The translations under genes were made by a program, and so were the position numbers. The notes under the pieces were generated by a model. It saw nothing but the letters and a program-made list of their open reading frames with translations, ran no database searches and was not told the DNA's origin. A stretch of DNA of 14,382 nucleotides from Gammaproteobacteria bacterium (lineage in GTDB: Bacteria; Pseudomonadota; Gammaproteobacteria; GRL18): positions 1 to 14,382 of the forward strand of contig JAGLFC010000104.1 of assembly GCA_023144715.1 (NCBI GenBank), in the 5' to 3' direction. Positions 8,614 to 14,382 of the stretch are shown piece after piece. How positions within the stretch are numbered: position 1 is the stretch's first letter; each line of letters opens with the position of its first letter.

Positions 8614-10440
8614 GTGAAAGATATTAGTAAAATCAGAAACATCGCCATTATTGCACACGTTGACCATGGCAAAACCACGCTCGTAGACGAGTTATTAAAA
8701 CAGTCTGGTACATTTGATGAACGTGATGAATTATCAGAACGTATGATGGACTCTAATGATTTGGAAAAGGAACGTGGTATCACGATTTTATCCAAGAATA
8801 CAGCAATTGAATGGAATGATTACCATATCAATATTGTTGACACCCCCGGACATGCAGATTTTGGCGGTGAAGTCGAACGTGTCTTATCTATGGTTGACTG
8901 TGTTTGTTTATTAGTGGATGCAGTGGAAGGGCCGATGCCTCAAACTCGTTTTGTGACTCAAAAAGCCTTTGAACTAGGTCTCAACCCGATTGTGGTCGTT
9001 AATAAAATTGATCGTGATGGGGGTCGTCCTGATTGGGTCATTGATCAAACCTTCGATCTTTTTGATCGTTTGGGTGGTAATGATGAGCAATTAGATTTTC
9101 CTATTGTCTATGCCTCAGCTATTAATGGTTACGCCTCTCTTGAAGATGATGTGCGTGAAGGTGATATGACCCCTTTATTTGAAACCATTGTCGAAAAGGT
9201 ATCACCTCCTAGTGTGGATATTGATGCTCCTTTTCAAATGCAAGTCATTAGCCTCGATTATAATAGTTATATGGGCGTTATTGGTATTGGGCGTATCAAA
9301 CAAGGTCTTATTAAAGCGAACACACCTGTTATTATTATTGATAGTGAAAATAAAGAGCGTAAAGGTCGTATGCTCAAACTGTTTGGTTTTAAGGGTCTGG
9401 AACGAGTTGAAGTTGAAGAAGCACAAGCAGGTGATATTATCGCTTTTTGTGGTATTGAAGGGCTTAATATTTCAGATACCTTATGTGATCCTAATAATGT
9501 GGAAGTCTTACCCGCACTGACCGTTGATGAACCAACAGTGACGATGACCTTCCAAGTAAATAATTCACCTTTTGCAGGTCGTGAAGGTAAGTTTGTCACT
9601 TCTCGTCAAATTAAAGATCGTCTTGAAAAAGAATTATTACACAATGTTGCCCTTCGTGTTGAGCAAACAGAAGATCCTGATAAATTTAAAGTTTCAGGAC
9701 GAGGTGAATTACACCTTGGTGTGTTAATTGAAAATATGCGCCGTGAAGGATTTGAACTCGGTGTGTCTCGACCTGAAGTGATCACCAAAGAAATTGACGG
9801 TGTTATGAGCGAACCCTTTGAAGAAGTGATGTTGGATGTGGAAGAAGAACATCAGGGTAGCATTATGGAAAAAATGGGTGATGTAAAAGGCGAACTCAAA
9901 AATATGGTGCCTGATGGTAAGGGTAGAGTGAGATTAGAATATATTGTGCCGTCAAGAGGTTTAATTGGTTTTCAAACTGAATTTATGACACAAACCTCAG
10001 GCAGTGGCTTGTTTTATCATAACTATTCTCATTATGGTCCTATGGTGCCGGGTGAATTTGGTAGTCGTGATAAGGGTGTTTTAATCAGTAATGCTCAGGG
10101 TACATCCGTTGGTTTTGGTTTATTTAACTTACAAAATCGCGGTCGCCTGTTTATTGGTCATGGTGTGCCTATTTATGAAGGTATGATTATTGGTATTAAT
10201 TCACGCAGTGATGATTTGGTTGTAAATGCACTTAGAGCCAAGCAATTAACCAATGTACGTGCTTCTGGTACCGATGAAGCGGTGACGTTGACTACCCCCA
10301 TTACAATGAGTCTGGAGCAAGCTTTAGAATTTATTGATGAAGATGAATTGGTGGAAGTCACGCCTGAGAGTGTGCGTATTCGTAAACGTTTATTAACAGA
10401 AAATGAGCGTAAACGTGCAGGACGTGCTAAAAAAGTATAA
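8614..10440 (+). CDS. typA: Ribosome-associated GTPase TypA/BipA
   Basis: TypA/BipA is a translational GTPase related to EF-G and LepA that binds the ribosome and is known to help 50S assembly and growth at low temperature. All G motifs are present, counted from the GTG start: AHVDHGKT (14-21), RGITI (54-58), DTPGH (76-80), NKID (130-133) and SA (168-169). The BipA-specific C-terminal domain is complete (GRLFIGHGVPIYEGMIIG through TENERKRAGR). The frame is open from an ATG at 8554, but that ATG overlaps a perfect -10 box and would add an odd hydrophobic 20-residue N-terminus. The GTG at 8614 gives 608 residues, against 607 for E. coli BipA, and an N-terminus VKDISKIRNIAIIAHVDHGK close to the family's. 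No strong Shine-Dalgarno precedes the GTG. Confidence 0.95.
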   Translation: MKDISKIRNIAIIAHVDHGKTTLVDELLKQSGTFDERDELSERMMDSNDLEKERGITILSKNTAIEWNDYHINIVDTPGHADFGGEVERVLSMVDCVCLLVDAVEGPMPQTRFVTQKAFELGLNPIVVVNKIDRDGGRPDWVIDQTFDLFDRLGGNDEQLDFPIVYASAINGYASLEDDVREGDMTPLFETIVEKVSPPSVDIDAPFQMQVISLDYNSYMGVIGIGRIKQGLIKANTPVIIIDSENKERKGRMLKLFGFKGLERVEVEEAQAGDIIAFCGIEGLNISDTLCDPNNVEVLPALTVDEPTVTMTFQVNNSPFAGREGKFVTSRQIKDRLEKELLHNVALRVEQTEDPDKFKVSGRGELHLGVLIENMRREGFELGVSRPEVITKEIDGVMSEPFEEVMLDVEEEHQGSIMEKMGDVKGELKNMVPDGKGRVRLEYIVPSRGLIGFQTEFMTQTSGSGLFYHNYSHYGPMVPGEFGSRDKGVLISNAQGTSVGFGLFNLQNRGRLFIGHGVPIYEGMIIGINSRSDDLVVNALRAKQLTNVRASGTDEAVTLTTPITMSLEQALEFIDEDELVEVTPESVRIRKRLLTENERKRAGRAKKV

Positions 10441-10463
10441 ATAATTGGGTAAATACCCATTGC

Positions 10464-10501
10464 GTATTGTTAAAAAAGCCTCTACTCTCAATTAACAATA
10501 C
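10464..10501. repeat. 10-bp inverted repeat between typA and the DUF4426 gene
   Basis: GTATTGTTAA (10464-10473) and TTAACAATAC (10492-10501) are exact reverse complements separated by 18 bases. A smaller hairpin, TGGGT/ACCCA around 10446-10459, lies just upstream. The right arm is followed by an A-run, not a T-run, so neither looks like an intrinsic terminator for typA. It ends 22 bases before the next start codon and could be a 5'-UTR hairpin or a dimeric-repressor operator; this is inference. Confidence 0.5.
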
Positions 10502-10523
10502 AAAAAATAAAATGGAGCAAACT

Positions 10524-10964
10524 ATGAAATACTTAAAAAATACACTGATAAGTTCTATGGTATTCCTTTTTTTAACAATGGGGATGCTTGCTCAGGCCGA
10601 AAATTCAAAAGAATATGCTGATCATATTGTCTATTACAATGCCTTTCCTACTGATTCTTTACCACCTGAGATGACTAAGCAATATAGTCTCAAGCGCAGT
10701 AAAAATTATGCCATGATTAATATTTCTGTGATGAAAAAAGGCGCAGGTATTCCCACAGGCGTAAAATCTAAAGTCACAGGGCAATTAAAAAATTTGATGG
10801 GACAAACTAGAAATCTTGAATTTAGAGAAATACAAGAAGGTCAAGCAATTTACTATATTGCCCAGATTGGCGTACAAAGCCAAGCTCAAGTCGATTTTAT
10901 AATTGATATAGTCCCCGAAGGCAGTCGCGAAAAATATGATATTAACTTTACTAAAAAATTCTAG
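10524..10964 (+). CDS. DUF4426 exported protein
   Basis: This 146-residue protein fits the DUF4426 family of exported gammaproteobacterial proteins, whose function is unknown. Residues 1-25 are a signal peptide (MKYLKNTLISSMVFLFLTMG, likely cut near AQA-EN). The family core is visible in sequence: HIVYYNAFPTDSLPPEMTKQY, LKRSKNYAMINISVMKKG, then RNLEFREIQEGQAIYYIAQIG. The open frame extends upstream to an ATG at 10467, but the ATG at 10524 is chosen because it gives a clean signal peptide and has GGAG 6 bases upstream. The product is expected in the periplasm. It is followed after 8 bases by the FmdB-type frame with its own strong ribosome binding site, so the two are probably co-transcribed. 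Confidence 0.82.
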   Translation: MKYLKNTLISSMVFLFLTMGMLAQAENSKEYADHIVYYNAFPTDSLPPEMTKQYSLKRSKNYAMINISVMKKGAGIPTGVKSKVTGQLKNLMGQTRNLEFREIQEGQAIYYIAQIGVQSQAQVDFIIDIVPEGSREKYDINFTKKF

Positions 10965-10972
10965 GAGAAAAA

Positions 10973-11180
10973 ATGCCCATTTATGAATATCGTTGTGAGG
11001 ATTTGTGGTCATGAAATGGAAGCCATACAAAAAATGTCTGATGACCCCATGAAAGATTGCCCTATTTGTAAAAAATCAAGCTTAAAAAAATTGATTTCTG
11101 CTACTGGTTTTCGCTTAAAAGGTAGTGGTTGGTATGAAACTGATTTTAAAGGCACTAAAAATAGTAATTCAAGTCAATAA
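10973..11180 (+). pseudogene. FmdB-family zinc-ribbon protein, broken by a single-base frameshift
   Basis: The start is strong: AGGAG lies 6 bases before ATG at 10973. The first frame reads MPIYEYRCED and then LWS followed by TGA. Removing one T from the TTT at 11002-11004 restores CGHEMEAIQKMSDDPMKDCP and continues to the stop at 11178, giving about 68 residues. The repaired protein has both zinc-binding CxxC pairs (CEDC and CPIC) and the usual MPIYEYRC start of the FmdB regulatory-protein family of small zinc ribbons. As written, the second cysteine of the first pair is lost. It may be a true inactivating mutation, an assembly error, or, less likely, programmed frameshifting. The frame after the shift has kept sense and spacing, so any inactivation is recent. 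It lies 8 bases after the DUF4426 gene. Confidence 0.85.
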
Positions 11181-11247
11181 TAATTCCATTTTTACGAGTG
11201 AACTATTTTTTTCTTTGAACGATTAAATAGGTTATTTCATTAGTTAT

Positions 11248-11832
11248 ATGTCAACCTTTTTGCGACAATTTAAGCGAATTCCGCATTGGGTTGTACTTGA
11301 TTGTGCGTCTCACCTAGCGATTCCCGATCAAACACGAGAATGGCTATCCGATAGTACATCACTGACGTTAAGAATTAAGCAACATTGTCTGAAAGAACAG
11401 CTAGGATGCTTTTCTGTGAAAGTTTTACAGCAGGGTATGGCACAGCCTTCTAAAGACGAAGTGCAACGACTCAAATTAAATCATCATTATGCCTTAATTC
11501 GTGAAGTATTATTGTATTGTGGTGATACACCTATTGTATTTGCTCGTACCGTTATCCCCATAAACACATTGAGTGCTTCACAACATCAACTTGCCTGTTT
11601 GGGAAATCGTCCCTTAGGTGAATTTTTATTTGCACAGCCAGCATTAGAGCGTGATGCAATGGAAATTACTGCATTAAATCAGGGACATCAATTGTATGAT
11701 ATTGCGGTTCATAGCCTAAAAAAATCACTGCCCCAAGTTTGGGCAAGACGATCAATTTTTCGGCTTAAAGATAAACCATTACTCGTGGCAGAAGTATTTT
11801 TGCCTAATTTACTTAATAAAGCGTCCTTATAA
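11248..11832 (+). CDS. ubiC: Chorismate-pyruvate lyase UbiC
   Basis: UbiC removes pyruvate from chorismate to give 4-hydroxybenzoate, the first committed step of ubiquinone synthesis. The 194 residues are longer than the E. coli enzyme (165) but contain the family pattern: WLSDSTSLTLRIKQ near the N-terminus (residues 32-45), IREVLLYCGDTPIVFARTVIP (84-104) with the expected product-binding arginine R85, LGNRPLGEFLF (118-128), and a C-terminal WARRSIFRLKDKPLLVAEVFLP (165-186) with the catalytic glutamate at about E182. Identification of R85 and E182 as active-site residues is by position relative to E. coli R76 and E155. No good ribosome binding site is visible. It is followed after 28 bases by ubiA, which uses its product, so the two form a functional operon. 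Confidence 0.92.
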   Translation: MSTFLRQFKRIPHWVVLDCASHLAIPDQTREWLSDSTSLTLRIKQHCLKEQLGCFSVKVLQQGMAQPSKDEVQRLKLNHHYALIREVLLYCGDTPIVFARTVIPINTLSASQHQLACLGNRPLGEFLFAQPALERDAMEITALNQGHQLYDIAVHSLKKSLPQVWARRSIFRLKDKPLLVAEVFLPNLLNKASL

Positions 11833-11860
11833 GATCACCTTTAATTTATACGGAGCAATT

Positions 11861-12721
11861 ATGTTTTTGAATAAAGAACGTTTATATCAATATTATCTAT
11901 TGATGAGAATGGACAAACCGATTGGTACTTGGTTGTTATTATGGCCGACATTCTGGGCATTATGGATTGCTGCTCAAGGCATTCCTAACATTTCTTTCAT
12001 TATTATTTTTGCGTTGGGTGTTTTTGTGATGCGTTCTGCGGGTTGCGTCATTAATGATTATGCTGATCGCAATATTGATAAACATATTGAACGTACCAAA
12101 AACCGTCCTTTAACATCAGGAAAAGTCTCTTTTCGCGAAGCTTTACTATTATTTTTAGCGTGTATTTCAATAGCATTTATTTTAGTGCTGTTTCTTAATC
12201 TTTACACTATTTTACTCAGTTTTATCGCCTTATTTTTTGCTGCTGTTTATCCCTTTATGAAACGTTATACACATTATCCCCAAATTGTCTTAGGTATGGC
12301 ATTTAGTTGTGCCATTCCTATGGCCTTTGCCGCCCAAAGTAATCATGTACCTCTCATTGCATGGGAATTATATATTATTACCATTTTATGGATAGTGAGC
12401 TATGATACGATGTATGCAATGGCAGATAGAGAAGAAGATTTAAAAATAGGAGTAAAATCAACGGCTATTATTTTTGCTGATTATGATAAGCTCATTATTG
12501 CCTTATTACAGATACTTTTTACACTGGGCATGTTTTATATTGCTTGGCAGTTACAAGCAGGTATATTCTTTTATCTTGGAATTATTACTTCAATGGGATT
12601 TTCTATTTATCAGCAACGATTAATACAACAACGTGAAAAGAGTGCTTGTTTCCAAGCATTCTTAAATAATCACTGGTTAGGAATGGTTATCTTTATTGGA
12701 ATTTTTCTTGATAGCTTATAG
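11861..12721 (+). CDS. ubiA: 4-hydroxybenzoate polyprenyltransferase UbiA
   Basis: UbiA is an inner-membrane prenyltransferase that attaches the polyprenyl tail to 4-hydroxybenzoate, the second step of ubiquinone synthesis and the direct use of the UbiC product. The 286 residues match the family (E. coli 290). Both Mg-diphosphate-binding motifs are intact: NDYADRNID (N65 to D73) and DTMYAMADREED (D182 to D193) followed by LKIGVKSTA. About eight to nine hydrophobic segments are spread along the chain. A GGAG lies 7 bases upstream of the ATG. It converges with the thioredoxin gene, with only 11 bases between stops and no obvious terminator hairpin in the gap. Confidence 0.96.
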   Translation: MFLNKERLYQYYLLMRMDKPIGTWLLLWPTFWALWIAAQGIPNISFIIIFALGVFVMRSAGCVINDYADRNIDKHIERTKNRPLTSGKVSFREALLLFLACISIAFILVLFLNLYTILLSFIALFFAAVYPFMKRYTHYPQIVLGMAFSCAIPMAFAAQSNHVPLIAWELYIITILWIVSYDTMYAMADREEDLKIGVKSTAIIFADYDKLIIALLQILFTLGMFYIAWQLQAGIFFYLGIITSMGFSIYQQRLIQQREKSACFQAFLNNHWLGMVIFIGIFLDSL

Positions 12722-12732
12722 TTGCTTCTTAT

Positions 12733-13101
12733 CTAAAAAATATGTTGTTCAATAAAATCAATCACAAACGGTTTTCTTTGTGCACTGTGAAAGCGATTCA
12801 CTTCTTCACCATTAACCAATGCAATAACAGTAGGAAAGCCTCTGACCTTGTAACGTCCAGCAATACGCATATTTTCATCAGCATCGACTTTTGCCAATAA
12901 AAAATCCCCTGAATATTCCTCTGATAATTCATCCAAAATAGGCATAAGAATATTGCAAGGGGCACACCAATCAGCACTAATATCAACCAGCACTAATCGT
13001 TTATGTGATTCTTTAATGGCAACTTCTGAAAAATTTTGTTCGGTAGCATCCACAACAAAGTCCTTTAGACTTAAATTTGAATGCGTATCAGAAAGACTCA
13101 T
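12733..13101 (-). CDS. Small thioredoxin-family protein (WCAPC)
   Basis: This 122-residue protein is a single thioredoxin fold with no signal peptide, so it should act in the cytoplasm. The active site is WCAPC (W45, C46, C49), differing from classical thioredoxin WCGPC, and the cis-proline is P90 in VRGFPTV. The sequence around them (ADWCAPCNILMPILDELSEEYSGDFLLAKVDADEN) resembles the N-terminal domain of CnoX/YbbN, but the C-terminal TPR part of that protein is missing. Both cysteines are present, so it should be redox-active. The ATG has AGGAT about 8 bases upstream. It begins 20 bases after the stop of the sulfur-globule-like gene on the same strand, so the two are probably one transcript. 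Specific partner unknown; a role in sulfur or thiol transfer is suggested only by the neighbour. Confidence 0.88.
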   Translation of the reverse strand: MSLSDTHSNLSLKDFVVDATEQNFSEVAIKESHKRLVLVDISADWCAPCNILMPILDELSEEYSGDFLLAKVDADENMRIAGRYKVRGFPTVIALVNGEEVNRFHSAQRKPFVIDFIEQHIF

Positions 13102-13121
13102 TGACTTATCCTAATCAATAT

Positions 13122-13550
13122 TTATCGAGTGACAGGAGCGGGTGCATAAGGTGCATAGCCATAAGGAGCATAATTTTGAGGAGCGTAACCTTGGGGCATA
13201 CTGTAACCATTATTATAACGGTTATCACCATACGAATTCATACGATTATCCCATTTATTATTACCCGTACTTGAACCATTGCCATAAGCTGAAGCACGAG
13301 TATCTGTTTTGCCACGACCGCGACCACGACCTTTAATGGTGATTTCAAAATCACCATCCGCATCTGCATTACCTGAGCCATCACCCCAACCATTACTATA
13401 AGTGTTAGCATTGGCATTATTATTCATATTATTATAAGCATTACCATTCCAACGAGCATTACTATTGTTGTCATCTCCCCACCAAGCATGAGCAGATATT
13501 GAAAAAGTGGTTACACTAGCGACTGCAACAGCCATTATTAATTTTTTCAT
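13122..13550 (-). CDS. Secreted Asn/Gly/Tyr-rich protein, putative sulfur globule envelope protein
   Basis: This 142-residue protein has a clear signal peptide (1-22, cut after AHA) followed by WWGDDNN and a low-complexity mature chain. An Asn-rich region (27-63) with repeated N, NAN and GWGDGSGN units is followed by a charged core DADGDFEITIKGRGRGRGKT (63-82). A second Asn/Gly part follows, then a C-terminal Tyr/Pro repeat (GYAP, NYAP, YGYAPYAPAP, 121-139). This layout resembles the sulfur globule proteins that coat extracytoplasmic sulfur inclusions in sulfur-oxidizing gammaproteobacteria such as Allochromatium. No cysteine is present. Function is inferred from composition and layout; another low-complexity surface protein is the main alternative. 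A strong GGAGAG lies 6 bases before the ATG, suggesting high expression. A thioredoxin gene follows after 20 bases. Confidence 0.62.
   Translation of the reverse strand: MKKLIMAVAVASVTTFSISAHAWWGDDNNSNARWNGNAYNNMNNNANANTYSNGWGDGSGNADADGDFEITIKGRGRGRGKTDTRASAYGNGSSTGNNKWDNRMNSYGDNRYNNGYSMPQGYAPQNYAPYGYAPYAPAPVTR
13336..13357. repeat. Perfect palindrome inside the sulfur-globule-like gene
   Basis: ATGGTGATTT (13336-13345) and AAATCACCAT (13348-13357) are exact reverse complements separated by two bases. It lies in the segment that codes for the charged core of the protein and would give a tight hairpin in the mRNA (8 bp with a 6-base loop). It could be an internal operator or a stability element; no function is established. 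Confidence 0.6.
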
Positions 13551-13600
13551 TTTATACTCTCCAGTATGTATATATTGTATGTTGTTATGTGTTGGAAAGA

Positions 13601-13629
13601 AGTATATTGGAGTATATTAATATTAGCAA
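13601..13629 (-). promoter_or_regulatory. Candidate sigma-70 promoter of the sulfur-globule-like gene
   Basis: On the minus strand TTGCTA (13629-13624) and TATACT (13606-13601) are 17 bases apart, matching the sigma-70 consensus at 4/6 and 5/6 positions. Transcription would start near 13594, about 44 bases before the ATG, and would carry both this gene and the thioredoxin gene. Confidence 0.5.
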
Positions 13630-13710
13630 TTAGTAATTACCCTAATAAACACTATTTAGACTCTTTTTGCATAATAATAGACAAAAGTGTGATCGATTAA
13701 AAAATAGCAA

Positions 13711-13739
13711 TTGAAAAAAAGCCTCTATGCCCCTATAAT
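13711..13739 (+). promoter_or_regulatory. Promoter of ssrA
   Basis: TTGAAA (13711-13716) and a perfect TATAAT (13734-13739) are exactly 17 bases apart. The expected start lies within a few bases of the mature tmRNA 5' end at 13748, so any 5' leader is very short. A 6-bp inverted repeat, CCTCTA (13722-13727) and TAGAGG (13740-13745), brackets the -10 box; it may be chance. Confidence 0.75.
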
Positions 13740-13747
13740 TAGAGGAT

Positions 13748-14108
13748 GGGGATGAAACGGCTTCGACAGAGATTGGACCCCTGATGTTCATGCCGAGAAA
13801 TTTCAGTACTCTCGTTAAACGCTCTGAAAAATTAAAGTAATTGCAAACGATGATAATTACGCTCTAGCCGCTTAAAAACCCGCTAGCTTTTGACAACCTT
13901 TATCTGTGGGGGTTAATCAGAAGTCACTTAACACAGCTTTCGCCCGCCATTCAGTCCGAGTTTAGCGGGTTAAACTTTAAACGGACTCGTGAACGCTTGC
14001 CCTGGCTACCCGTCAATTGTTCATTAAAACTCTCGGTAGTGCTAAGCATGTGAAAGGCAAAAGGCAGAATGTTTTTGGACGCGGGTTCGACTCCCGCCAT
14101 CTCCACCA
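13748..14108 (+). ncRNA. ssrA: Transfer-messenger RNA (tmRNA)
   Basis: tmRNA rescues stalled ribosomes and adds a degradation tag, working with SmpB. The one-piece RNA of 361 bases begins GGGGATG (13748-13754), which pairs with CATCTCC (14098-14104) to make the 7-bp acceptor stem with one G-U pair. Discriminator A and encoded CCA follow at 14105-14108. The T arm is GCGGG-TTCGACT-CCCGC (14081-14097). The resume codon GCA at 13843 opens the tag frame ANDDNYALAA, with TAA at 13873-13875; E. coli has ANDENYALAA. The tag keeps the C-terminal ALAA recognised by ClpXP and related proteases. The region between the tag and the 3' end contains the expected pseudoknot-rich sequence, which I did not fold in detail. 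It has its own promoter and terminator. Confidence 0.98.
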
Positions 14109-14156
14109 AACACTCATTTCTAAGTACTTCTAAGTATCACCAAATAGCAATTAAAG

Positions 14157-14192
14157 AACCTTTATTCTATACAGAGTAAGGGTTTTTTTTTT
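14157..14192 (+). terminator. Intrinsic terminator of ssrA
   Basis: AACCTTTATTCT (14157-14168) pairs with AGAGTAAGGGTT (14173-14184) over 12 bp with two G-U pairs and a 4-base loop ATAC, and runs straight into ten T residues (14183-14192). This is a strong rho-independent terminator and closes the ssrA transcript before the CRISPR-like region. Confidence 0.9.
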
Positions 14193-14359
14193 GCTTTATA
14201 ATCTCTCTCTAACCTAGATTCAATTAATACCATTGATTTTTAAAATATTAATAATTCATTAATTATCAACATGTTACAATATATTAAAAAAACATTGCTA
14301 AAATAGGTATTTTTACAATAAGTGATTGTTATCCTTATTTTTTTGTGTTTTAATTTGTT
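14193..14359 (+). promoter_or_regulatory. Putative CRISPR leader with a perfect IHF consensus
   Basis: This 167-base stretch has no reading frame, is extremely AT-rich and has several T-runs, the last at 14336-14344. It lies directly on the 5' side of a type I-F-like repeat in the orientation in which such arrays are transcribed. At 14264-14276 it holds TATCAACATGTTA, which fits the IHF consensus WATCAANNNNTTR at every defined position. IHF bending of the leader is known to guide spacer insertion in type I-E and I-F systems. The leader call depends on the repeat being real. Confidence 0.5.
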
Positions 14360-14382
14360 GTTTACTGCCGAACAGGCAGCTT
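14360..14382 (+). CRISPR. First 23 bases of a type I-F CRISPR repeat, cut by the window end
   Basis: The last 23 bases agree with the well-known 28-base type I-F repeat (as in Pectobacterium and Pseudomonas) at 19 of 23 positions as I recall that consensus. Differences are at position 4, two loop positions and position 23. The Cas6f (Csy4) hairpin is exact in geometry: five unpaired bases, stem CTGCC (14365-14369), loop GAACA (14370-14374), stem GGCAG (14375-14379), then CTT. A full repeat would end near 14387 with AGAAA. Only one incomplete unit is visible, so neither repetition nor spacers can be seen. The orientation puts the AT-rich leader upstream and the array to the right. Confidence 0.65.

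Noticed and set aside
9179..9599. Overlapping open frames within typA on both strands
   Set aside because: typA has intact GTPase motifs through this region; the alternatives have compositions typical of shadow frames.
10446..10459. TGGGT/ACCCA hairpin just after typA as its terminator
   Set aside because: Only 5 bp and not followed by a T-run.
13077..13336. Two + strand open frames across the sulfur-globule-like gene
   Set aside because: His/Tyr/Ile-rich shadow translations of a repetitive gene on the opposite strand, without start signals.
13716..13728. Shared string AAAAAAGCCTCTA between the ssrA promoter and the typA-DUF4426 gap as a dispersed regulatory repeat
   Set aside because: Two copies of a 13-base string beginning with an A-run in AT-rich DNA are not enough; noted only as a side remark.

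Overview
The window comes from an AT-rich gammaproteobacterium, probably a sulfur oxidizer. The gammaproteobacterial placement rests on the conserved block maf-rng-yhdP (the order found downstream of mreBCD in E. coli and Pseudomonas), the ubiC-ubiA pair, a DUF4426 protein and an ssrA tag ending YALAA. The sulfur-oxidizer suggestion rests mainly on one gene, a secreted Asn/Gly/Tyr/Pro-rich protein resembling sulfur globule envelope proteins. I cannot name a genus.

Layout. (1) 1-6031, + strand: the tail of an upstream gene (possibly mreD), then maf, rng and yhdP, tightly packed and almost certainly one operon: nucleotide house-cleaning, RNA maturation and envelope lipid transport. (2) 6133-7047, +: a nitrilase-superfamily amidase with its own candidate promoter. 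(3) 7054-8428, -: a secreted glycine-rich/glycine-zipper protein of unknown function and a short TtcA-like tRNA thiolation protein. (4) 8614-11180, +: typA/bipA, a DUF4426 exported protein, and an FmdB-type zinc-ribbon gene broken by one extra T. (5) 11248-12721, +: ubiC and ubiA, the first two steps of ubiquinone synthesis. (6) 12733-13550, -: the sulfur-globule-like gene followed by a small thioredoxin, probably co-transcribed. (7) 13748-14108, +: tmRNA (ssrA) with a near-consensus promoter and a strong terminator. (8) 14193-14382: an AT-rich leader-like stretch with a perfect IHF consensus, running into the first 23 bases of what looks like a type I-F CRISPR repeat, where the window is cut off.

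Most of the window is core housekeeping DNA. The parts that deserve attention are the right edge (sulfur-globule-like gene, thioredoxin, ssrA, start of a CRISPR array) and the broken FmdB gene. No gene-free stretch exceeds 300 bases. The longest (14109-14382) holds the ssrA terminator and the putative CRISPR leader. The others over 150 bases are 7501-7681, where only a ribosome binding site for the glycine-rich gene is recognisable; 8429-8613, the divergent ttcA/typA promoter region; and 13551-13747, the divergent promoter region between the sulfur-globule-like gene and ssrA.
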